This document shows, piece by piece, positions 56,390 to 64,000 of a stretch of 64,000 nt of DNA (the first letter of the stretch is position 1; each line of letters opens with the position of its first letter). Position numbers and translations under genes: made by a program. The stretch comes from Coniochaeta sp. PMI_546 (taxonomy: Eukaryota > Ascomycota > Sordariomycetes > Coniochaetales > Coniochaetaceae). Location: NCBI GenBank assembly GCA_021432605.1, contig MU271146.1:1302001-1366000 (forward strand). The letters are read 5' to 3'. The notes below the pieces were generated by a model, which made no database searches, was not told where the DNA came from, and saw nothing but the letters and a program-made list of their open reading frames with translations.

Positions 56390-57561
56390 ATGATAGGACC
56401 TACACCTACCCTGCTGCGACGGGTGAGCCCGCGGAGCTTAGCTCTGCACTGCATCGTTAATACTAGGCGGCTTTACTCGTCGGGTACAGTACCGCTCGCC
56501 TACGACCTACATGAGCCGCCCAAACCGGTAGCAGACCAAAAGTCTTCGCCGATATTATTCATGCACGGTCTTTTCGGGTCCAAGAAGAACAACAGAAGCA
56601 TCAGTAAGTGAGTCAAAATCTCTGACTCATGCACATCGACCTGCGACAACGTATTGATGATCCCCCTCGCCTCTAGACAATTAGCCCGTGATTTGGGGAG
56701 ATATGTCTTTGCTCTGGTGAGCTGTGTTCGCTTTCGTCCATACCTAGGCTTCCATACTGAAAAAAGGCTAGGATCTTCGGAATCATGGTGAATCGCCTCA
56801 CGTCCCTCGCCATGACTACATAGCCATGGCCGAGGATGTCGCAGCGTTCATCCACGAACACGGTCTCAAAGATCCAACCTTGATCGGACACTCCATGTAA
56901 GCATGCATTATCCCAGGGGTCTCCGTAGTTCAGCATTCCTCATCTAGATAACAATAGGGGCGCCAAGACAGTCATGACCTTAGCTCTGCGGTCTCCGGAA
57001 CTAGTCCGCGACATAATCGCCGTTGACAACGCACCTGTCGATGCAGCGGTGCAGAGCGACTTTGCCCACTATATCCAGGGCATGAAGAAAATCGACGAGG
57101 CCGGCGTGATGCGACAGTCCGATGCGGACAAGATTCTCGCGGACTACGAAGCGGCGCTTCCAGTCCGCCAGTTTCTTCTGGGCAACCTCTACCGTCCGGC
57201 GAGCGGCTCTCCGCAGAAGTTTCGCGTCCCGCTGAACATCCTGGCCAAGGCGCTGGACAATATGGGCGATTTCCCCTACAAGGATCCGAGCGAGGTGCAA
57301 TTCAAGAAGCCGGCCTTGTTCATCCGTGGTACGCGTAGCAAGTACGTTCCTGACGAGGTGATTCCGATCATCGGCCAATTCTTCCCCAAGTTTGAGCTTG
57401 CCGATATTGAGGCTGGTCATTGGGTTATTTCCGAGAATCCGGAGGCGTTCAGAGAGGGTGAGTACTTGCTTCCTGGTACTTAGGGATCTTGCTTCAATCA
57501 AGCATGCACTGACGGTAATATGACAGCTGTGCTCCGATTCCTGCGCCGAGAAGAAGAGTGA
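56390..57561 (+). CDS. imo32: Mitochondrial alpha/beta hydrolase, IMO32/ABHD11 family
   Basis: Five exons: 56390-56607, 56677-56716, 56772-56896, 56958-57457 and 57527-57561; 305 aa. The N-terminus (MIGPTPTLLRRVSPRSLALH) is Arg/Ser-rich and lacks acids, a mitochondrial presequence. The alpha/beta hydrolase core shows PILFMHGLFGSKKN (oxyanion loop), VFALDLRNHGES, the nucleophile motif G125-H-S-M-G129 with Ser127, and the catalytic His in IEAGHWVISENPEAF. These features fit yeast Imo32 and human ABHD11, matrix serine hydrolases; ABHD11 protects lipoylation of 2-oxoglutarate dehydrogenase, while the yeast substrate is not settled. The donor at 56608 (GTGAGT) is chosen over GTAAGT at 56604 because only it keeps SISKQLARDL in frame. 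It converges with the Rab gene. Confidence 0.92.
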
Positions 57562-57992
57562 GATTGGTGTAGGACAGTCTCCGCGCAAGCCCCTGGCACT
57601 GGATTGAAGGGGTTTACGGCTGTGCGATTTCGACGCGGCGTACAACAGTCTCGCAAGGAGACACTATCTATGCCAACAGGCCGCAATGCCATTGCCTCGT
57701 AGACTGTGCCGGCTAGGTCCGAGCTTATTCGGCCACCAGGGTTTTGAGTTTGTGGTGTTCCTAATCACTCGAGCACGGCATTTGTATCAGTAAGCAGCAT
57801 ATGTAGACATGCTTTCGAATAGACATAGAGCCTTTGTGGCGATTAGCATTGCTATCGTGGGAGACTTTCCCCCATAACCTTGGTATGAACACAACTTGAC
57901 ATTTCTCTAATGCAAACCCAATACACCATCTGTGATCTAGAACCAAAACGAAGTAAGCCAACGCTCTCGTAACGTGCTCTAAGCACCTGTGT
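57562..57992. other. Convergent 3' intergenic region
   Basis: 431 bp between the stop codons of imo32 and the Rab18-like gene; no gene seen. Confidence 0.6.
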
Positions 57993-58981
57993 CTAACATG
58001 AACACCCGGACAAGTACCCTTCCCCATCTCCACCACTTCCAACATCGAGAGTCCCCGCTGTCCTGCCTCGGCCTTTCCCAGCAAGAAGCGCGGGATTCGA
58101 CACTATCATGTCCACAACCTCAATAAACGGCTTCCGGACATTCTCCGTCGTCTTAGCACTGGCTTCGCAGAAGTGAGCCCCATGGGCGGCCGCTAGCGCC
58201 TCACCTTCCTCTACCGAGACTGCGCGGCTAGCCACAGCTTTGTCAAGTTTTGTTCCAACCTACCATCGGGCAAGTCAGTCGGACGGTACCACTGCACGAC
58301 GTAGGAAAGCCCGACATACCAGGTATAACGCAACATCCGGCACAGTGTTGTTCTCGACTTCTTCGAACCACCTGTCCATAGTCAAGAAGCTGGCCCTGCT
58401 CGAGATGTCGTATACCAGAATGACGCCATGAGCGCCGCGGTAGAAGCTTGTTGATAGCGTCCGAAAGCGTTCTTGGCCTGCCTAGCATGTTGTTAGTATC
58501 CGCTCTCCGGACCACGTGACTCGGCGATGCGGCTGCCTCGGGGATGACTTACAGTGTCGAATAATGTCAGGCGATACGGCTTCCCCCGGACTGAGAGTTT
58601 CTTGATCTGGATGTGTTCGTGCAAGGTCAGCTCAACGGCCAACATAGGTAAATGAGCCTATCCCTTGCTGCATCCGGACATAGCGAGGTACAGTCTATGT
58701 GCCATCAGTCCTTTGGCAGCAAGTACCGGGACGGACCAGTATACTGGAAGACGCAACCAACCTTGAAATCAATACCGATCGTCGCGGTAGACGACTCAGG
58801 GTCGAACTCGTCATCGCAGTATCTTGTGAGCACTGCATTTCAGTTAGCGACATGGGGATCAGTCCACTCAACCGGAGACGCAATCTCAGCTGGGCACTTG
58901 CTTACAGGCAGATTTACCGGCCCCTGACGGTCCGATGAGGAGTATCTTGAGAGTAGGCAGTGTGTCGTCATCCGACACCAT
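57993..58981 (-). CDS. Rab-family small GTPase, Rab18-like
   Basis: Membrane-traffic GTPase; Rab18 relatives act at ER and lipid droplets. Five exons: 58981-58906, 58832-58762, 58606-58553, 58481-58320 and 58259-57993; 209 aa. P-loop GPSGAGKS (about 17-24), switch I with STATIGIDFKIKKLSVRGK, switch II DTAGQERFRTLSTSFYRGAH followed by GVILVYDISS, and EASAKTTENV for the G5 loop. The C-terminus CSC is a double-geranylgeranylation site. DFK, YRGAxGVILVYD and NPALL closely match Rab18. The guanine-specificity motif reads TKLD instead of the usual NKxD of Rabs. Intron 2 has a less common GTTGGT donor; intron 3 has a perfect TACTAAC. The short CCAAT/telobox signals of rps1 lie far upstream, so regulation is not visible. 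Confidence 0.9.
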
Positions 58982-59809
58982 ATTGGGCAAATGCTCGAGG
59001 GAAAAGACGTGCAGGAGCGACAGTCACCGACCCAAAATACACAAGGAGTACCTATTGAGACCGGATTATGAAACGTAGAGGAAGTATGCCGTGCCTAAGA
59101 CCTTTGCAATGTGTAGGTGTCACTGGCAGAAATGGTGTTGTCGCTGGTGTTCGGAGTTCCTAAAGTTGGATAAACTGACCAGTCAGAGCATCAAATGACC
59201 TGTTCTAGGCATGACGTTATGCAACATTCTGTCGCCTCGTGCTCGCGACACTTAAATCACAAACATAGCCTTACGACGCCTCGCTCTCAACTGTAATGTG
59301 ATTGGTACTTTAACCACCAGTCGTTAATCCTGCTGACTCATTCCAAATCAGAGAAGAAAGAAGAAATGGTGATGGCAAAAAATCGCCGGGTACCTAGCAG
59401 TCCTTTTGTCAAAGTCACGTACAGACCATGTGCTTCACCTTGTCTCTGTGAGGGCAGTCAGGCCAGGCATTTGATGGTCAAAGAAGGAGGCCAGGCAGTC
59501 TTCCATGGTCACCGAATCAGATAAACTTGGATCCTCATAAGCAATGAGGCGTAAGATAGATGGCACAGGTCACGTTAGGCAAGCCACAGTCTATGTCACA
59601 TTTCAGGCGACGAAACGCCCCAAACTCCAGTCTCGTTAAGTTATCATTTTTCCATTTTGATACCCTTGTCCCATAATGGAAGCTCGTTACCCTGGACTCT
59701 ACTGGACCATGATACCGCGCCGAATGCAACAACGAGAAAGCAAGACCGATGCCGTAGAGAGGTATTGCTTGATAAAAACCGTGCCCGTTCCTGACCCTAC
59801 AAACACCGC
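58982..59809. other. Intergenic, 0.8 kb
   Basis: Upstream of the Rab18-like gene and downstream of rps1, both on minus. No ORF worth reporting. Confidence 0.6.
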
Positions 59810-60894
59810 TCATACCTCCTCCAGCACACGCTCCTTGAACTCGCGCTCCACCTTCTGACCCTGCTCGTCCGTGGTCGACTCGCCGTGGAGAGCCATCAGT
59901 GCGCCGAGGTCGAACTTGGGCTGCTTGAGCAGCTTAACCTTGCGGATGTGGACCTGTTTGCCATGATGTCAGCATGAACCCCAAAACTCTTGTACGACAC
60001 CCTCATCCGCTTGCGCCGTATATAGCCTGGGATAACTCACGTTCTGGAGAGGGTAGATGCCCTGGGTCGCCTTCTCAATCTCGCGACCAATGACCTCAGG
60101 GATCAGCTTGGAGGTAAGCTGCTGCAGAGTGCAGCTGCTGGCCTCGCGCTGGATGATCTCGGTCATCTTCCTACGGATGGCGCGAATCTGGGATGAAGCG
60201 GCATAGGTCGTCTTCTTGATCTGGTTGGGCCTGCGCTTGGTGAAAGCGATGGCGAAGAGGCGGAGGAGGTAGTCGTCGGTGGTCTTGACGGTGACGTTAG
60301 CCTCGATGAGAGACTGCCACTTGCGGACGAGCGACCGGAGCTTGTCGGAGGTGAAGTCGAGTCCGTGGAAGTTGGTCAGGCAGTTCTTGCCCTGGACCTC
60401 GTCAACCCGCAGCTTGATCTTGCGGAATGCGTGGTCCTCGTCCTTCTGCAAATCGGCGAGGGAAACCTCGAAAATCCGTCCCTTCAGAGAGTCGTTGGCG
60501 TTCTTGAGACCGGTCGTCCGGTTAACCAGAGTCTTGCCGACACTGAGCACATGTTAGATTCCAGCCTCGAGATGTTTCGCGGTGATGTCGTTTCGCTCAG
60601 GTTCTCTTACTCTCGGATGTTGAAGGGCGCGGGGGCCTAAGGAACGTCACATCAATAATCAGGCTCCGTGGAATGTAGACTTCGATGCATTATAACTCAC
60701 CTTGATGCCGAACCAGTCCTTGCGGGCGAAGGGGTCTTGGGTCTTCTTCTTGAGACCCTTCTTGCCCTTTGACAATCTCTTGTTCCTGCAACGATTCCAG
60801 TTAGCCACACTGGATCCCAGTGTAATCGAAGCATCGAATATCGGCGTCGAGACTCGGAGAAATGATTTTGAACGACGTACTTTCCGACAGCCAT
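59810..60894 (-). CDS. rps1: 40S ribosomal protein S1 (eS1, S3a family)
   Basis: Component of the small cytosolic ribosomal subunit, at the platform near the mRNA exit. Five exons: 60894-60881, 60785-60701, 60636-60611, 60542-60041 and 59953-59810; 256 aa, the normal length. Start [20 protein letters not shown] is the family N-terminus; then [80 protein letters not shown] and [20 protein letters not shown]. The 14-nt first exon with the intron splitting the fifth codon is typical of fungal ribosomal protein genes. A CCAAT palindrome lies about 200 bp upstream. Nothing is missing. Confidence 0.96.
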
Positions 60895-62198
60895 CTTGAC
60901 GAGCACCTGTCTCTAGGATGGACAATTAGGGTGCTTGTGTTGGGTGGTGGTGGCTTCAAGGTCGAGTCGCGATTGTAAATTTCAATTTCGGCTGGTGGAA
61001 ATTCTTGTGCGGGCTGCTCACACAAGCACTAGCCGCTAGTGAGTTGAATCGGCTTCGGATAAACTTGGGGTGGGCTTCTCCAGCGGACCAATTGGTCGTG
61101 CGTTCTTAGGGCTCGGGAGGAGCTCGGGCCTCTCACGCAAGATCGATCAATCGCATTGCTGAATATTCTCACACGACCCTTTCAATCCGTCCAATGCCGA
61201 CAAAGAAGTCGCTTGTCAGGTGGGGACTGTGAGGTTACCATGGCTGATATAGTGATCTATTCCAATACCGCATCTTTCGATGGCCTTAGAAAATCTCACA
61301 AGACCGTCTATCGTTTTAATGAAGGCACGCTGCCCGCAGGCGGTTGTTCTGTCCTTGACTTGTACGATATGGACAGCATGGCAAGGGCCACATGACCAAC
61401 AACCCGTCCAGCAAGGCGTCTCATGATGCCGTTATATTATTGATCAAAATAGAGATCGGCGCCCAGCCAACATTTTTAATGCCAATTTTGAGTAAATAAG
61501 CTGATACAGACTGGCGGTGTCGACTGAGGACCCAGTTCCGGTAGTCTTGCATCAACAGACACGTCACAGTCCCGGGGGGGTAGGGAAGTGGATTTGACAG
61601 CAAGCGATCTTTGAGCGGTCAGGCCCGAGGCATGAATAGTAAATGTCCATACTGTCTCTTTCATGTTCCATCTCCGACTCATCATAGTCGGCAGTGACCA
61701 GCAATCTGCGTCCACCGGCCAAGTGGCCTTACGCTATCCCATCTCTATTCACAAACATGGCGCCCCATGCAAAGAACATGAACTGGAGGGTATGAGGGTT
61801 ATCCCTGGATATTATATGCATGAGAAGGAGAACTCCATGGCGACCAATGATATCCGGTGCCATGGAATTCGAACCCTTCCCCTTTGGCCTTGCGTCGGTG
61901 CCCATTCTGTCGCCATGTGCACGATGGAAAACAACAACTTCAGTCGTGGTTCCGTTTAACTCAACCCAGCTCTTGCTTCATCCGAAAGACACTGTCTCCC
62001 AAGACGGTGTGATGGCGCGTTGATGTTGACGAGCGCCGACTAACTGCAATCTGGCAGCCGGGCGCTGTATCCTGGAGTTTTCTTGGTCGTTGATCACGAC
62101 GTGCTCAGGGAAAGTGCTCTCTCCTAGCTTCGTCTCATGTTCGGACTCGGCTTAGGTGTAGCGGAGACTTTGTTAGTCAGGCGGTTATGTGGACAAAG
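60895..62198. other. Intergenic, 1.3 kb
   Basis: Promoter of rps1 (minus) and 3' flank of the hypothetical gene at 62711-62199 (minus). Holds a CCAAT palindrome (61086-61097) and TTAGGG-like bases near 60920 and 61105. No supportable gene. Confidence 0.5.
61086..61097. promoter_or_regulatory. GACCAATTGGTC palindrome (CCAAT on both strands) upstream of rps1
   Basis: Perfect 12-bp palindrome carrying a CCAAT box in each direction, about 192-203 bp before the rps1 start codon, a usual distance for the Hap/CBF complex. Function inferred from position and consensus. Confidence 0.4.
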
Positions 62199-62711
62199 TT
62201 AAGGAGACTTTTCTGACTCCTTTTCCTCATCCTGCTGGCTGGCTTCGTAGATGTCGAAGCTCGGAAAGCTGTAATACCGTCCGGTGTCTGAGCTTTGAGT
62301 TAGTGATCTGATGTACGCGCCTCTTGGAGCAGGGAACGAACGGTGGTGTGGACGAATCTTCTCCAGACTTTCGGTATGGTTAATTGGCGACAAAGCGAGG
62401 CCGCCTTGCCGGTCGTACATTGGTGACATTGGTGACATTGGCGACATTGTTGGTGGCGTTGAAATGGGTGTGGCGGCTCGTATGATAGAGTCCGGAGGGG
62501 AGCTGGATATGATAGCCACTTTGCTCAGCATATCCAGCGCTCGTCGACTGGACTGCGAGTGGGCAAGAGCATTACGGCTCGCATTGGACGTCGTGATGGA
62601 CGGCTCAGTTGCGGATGCCCTGAGCAGCCTAGGTCGTCTTCCCCCGTTCCTTGGCGACGAGTCTCTCCTCGGCACACGGCGCGAGTCCGGTGTTGCTGAA
62701 CCTGATGCCAT
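62199..62711 (-). CDS. Hypothetical Ser/Pro/Arg-rich protein
   Basis: Single-exon frame of 170 aa with no recognised domain. The N-terminus is Arg/Ser-rich (RRVPRRDSSPRNGGRRPRLL), the middle has a tandem MSPMSPMSPM encoded by a 9-bp repeat, and the C-terminus is acidic (QQDEEKESEKSP). Composition suggests a disordered protein with SP/TP phosphorylation sites. A TATA-like AT stretch lies about 130 bp upstream (62839-62846). A plus-strand frame of 134 codons overlaps it, but the minus frame has the more natural composition. It may be a real lineage-restricted gene or a chance ORF. Confidence 0.45.
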   Translation of the reverse strand: MASGSATPDSRRVPRRDSSPRNGGRRPRLLRASATEPSITTSNASRNALAHSQSSRRALDMLSKVAIISSSPPDSIIRAATPISTPPTMSPMSPMSPMYDRQGGLALSPINHTESLEKIRPHHRSFPAPRGAYIRSLTQSSDTGRYYSFPSFDIYEASQQDEEKESEKSP

Positions 62712-64000
62712 TTGACTACACGGAGCTCAGATATGGACAAGTCTAATGCTGAGATCGACACTATCGTTGCCTAGCTTGGGCAGAGCATACGAGGCGGATG
62801 ATGTTAAGTGTCTTGTTTTTAGAAGGGGAAAAAAATGTTATAAATAGAGAGCAGTGAAGCTCGCTGGTGGTATGAATAACAATGAAGAGGGCAGCTCAGT
62901 CAAGAGCAGGAGATTGACCAGCAACTGATTATATGGCTTCTGAGTTAGCCGTATTTGGGCTGAAATGCCAATAGACCTGGTCACCCCTGGTCATGGGTAA
63001 GGGTGGAGAGTGCGGTCCCAGGTTACATCTCCAGATCCGGCATATTCGGCGGCCACTGCCACTTGTCACTCGGATATTTGGGTTCGGGGAGCTCACACCC
63101 CCGTTGTTCATACCTGAATTGGTGTACGTTCCCTTATAAGGCGGACATGATGTGGCTTGGAAAGGATAAAAATGAAAGGTTACTGTTGAACCGGTTGCGG
63201 CCATTTCAACTTCTAACCGATCAAGTTACACCAATGATTTTCAGCTTTCTGCTCTTGGAACAACTCTTTAACCTACTTCTATGTCAATTTGGTACCCACG
63301 CCAACTCCGCGTTGGACTTCGTATGGACTGAAAGGATGGCCTTGGGCCTTCATACAGCCTAAGCCCGACCTTCCAGACACTGCCAAACTGGCCCCAGACC
63401 GGTCGCCTCCAATAACTCTGGGCGTCATGAAGTTGGGGGGTGCTGGTCTCATCAGTTCCCTTGGGGATAGGTGCAATTGCAGCCACTCACACAGTGACAC
63501 TTCAAACCCGAATATGCACCATGCATGCACGTCTGCACGTTGTCCCCCCAGGGCCTGGCAGTTGTCATGATTAATCGCTCCATTCTCCCGCCGACAGCCG
63601 GCCAAACAAACATGATGGGAATCAAAACAAGGCAATTACTCTGCTGGTAGACATGCCTCGTCATGCAGCTCGCTTCGACTTTCAGGTGGCTGGAGACGCC
63701 ATCCGATTACAGACATCTGAAGAATCTACCAATCCACCATTTTATGTAGCAACGTATACGACGGATACCACTCACACTTCGCACTCTCTTCATCCTGCGG
63801 ATGCATCTAGATTTGAGATTGCGAGGGATCAGCGCATCCAGGTGTCTAGCAGGTGCCGCTCTGACTGCACCGAATACCGCTCGCCTCGTGAGGGCAACCT
63901 CAGGTAGCATGCCTACGTGTGTATCTCGTTACGCGAACGCTGAAGATCGTCGAATACTGGAACCTGTGTTTCCCATTGTTCTGTCATGCCTGGAGCACAG
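62712..64000. other. Intergenic to window end
   Basis: TATAAATA at 62839-62846 and several short ORFs; the longest (119 codons at 63003-63362 plus, 118 at 63635-63279 minus) overlap each other and show no domain. An 84-codon frame at 63653-63907 is also unsupported. Confidence 0.5.

Noticed and set aside
61860-61885. B-box-like GGTTCGAATTCC on the minus strand, possible tRNA
   Set aside because: The flanking bases do not form a T stem, and no box A, acceptor stem or anticodon arm can be found.
62311-62715. 134-codon plus-strand frame opposite the hypothetical gene
   Set aside because: Hydrophobic-poor shadow with repeated GDI units read from the MSP repeat; the minus frame is more natural.

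Overview
The window is nuclear DNA of a filamentous ascomycete, most likely a Sordariomycete. Fungal gene families occur together: a VIB-1/XprG-type NDT80 factor, a FAR11/PRO22 STRIPAK subunit, a CTF1-beta-like Zn2Cys6 factor, a WSC peroxidase, a GT15 mannosyltransferase and nuclear atp9. Genes on both strands carry short introns (44-233 nt) with GTRWGT donors and CTRAC/TACTAAC branch sites. Nothing bacterial, viral or operon-like is visible, and I found no recognisable transposon.

Layout, left to right. 3-1304: 3' part of an RBR ubiquitin ligase (ITT1 type). 1305-12069: a 10.8 kb stretch without a supportable gene, ending at the vib-1-like gene (12070-14390, +). 16462-17365 (+): a small Lys-rich DUF2011-like protein. 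18293-21624 (+): the STRIPAK scaffold PRO22/FAR11. 23153-22120 (-): a MARVEL membrane protein. 25842-29291 (+): a secreted haem peroxidase with four WSC domains. 32557-35683 (+): a Zn2Cys6 regulator. 36797-40000 (+) and 43167-40421 (-): two convergent microtubule genes, a GAS2/KAR9-like protein and gamma-tubulin complex subunit GCP5. 43627-44977 (+) and 48583-45655 (-): convergent glycosyltransferases, a KRE2-type mannosyltransferase and glycogenin. 48584-52684 is empty apart from weak candidates. The last part is mostly housekeeping: atp9 (53304-52685, -), an intron-bearing tRNA-Pro(AGG) (55132-55221, +), the mitochondrial hydrolase imo32 (56390-57561, +), a Rab18-like GTPase (58981-57993, -), ribosomal protein S1 (60894-59810, -) and a low-complexity hypothetical gene (62711-62199, -).

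The genes do not form one pathway. Themes are hyphal signalling and development (vib-1, pro22), microtubules (two neighbours), cell-surface and storage carbohydrate (WSC peroxidase, mannosyltransferase, glycogenin), and mitochondrion/translation (atp9, imo32, rps1, tRNA). Gene models were spliced by eye from reading frame, phase and splice signals; without transcript data, first exons and start codons are the least certain parts. No convincing new system was found. The items most worth a look are the WSC peroxidase, the gene desert and overlapping uORF at vib-1, a family of short ACCTnAGGT palindromes, and a TKxD variant of the guanine motif in the Rab protein.
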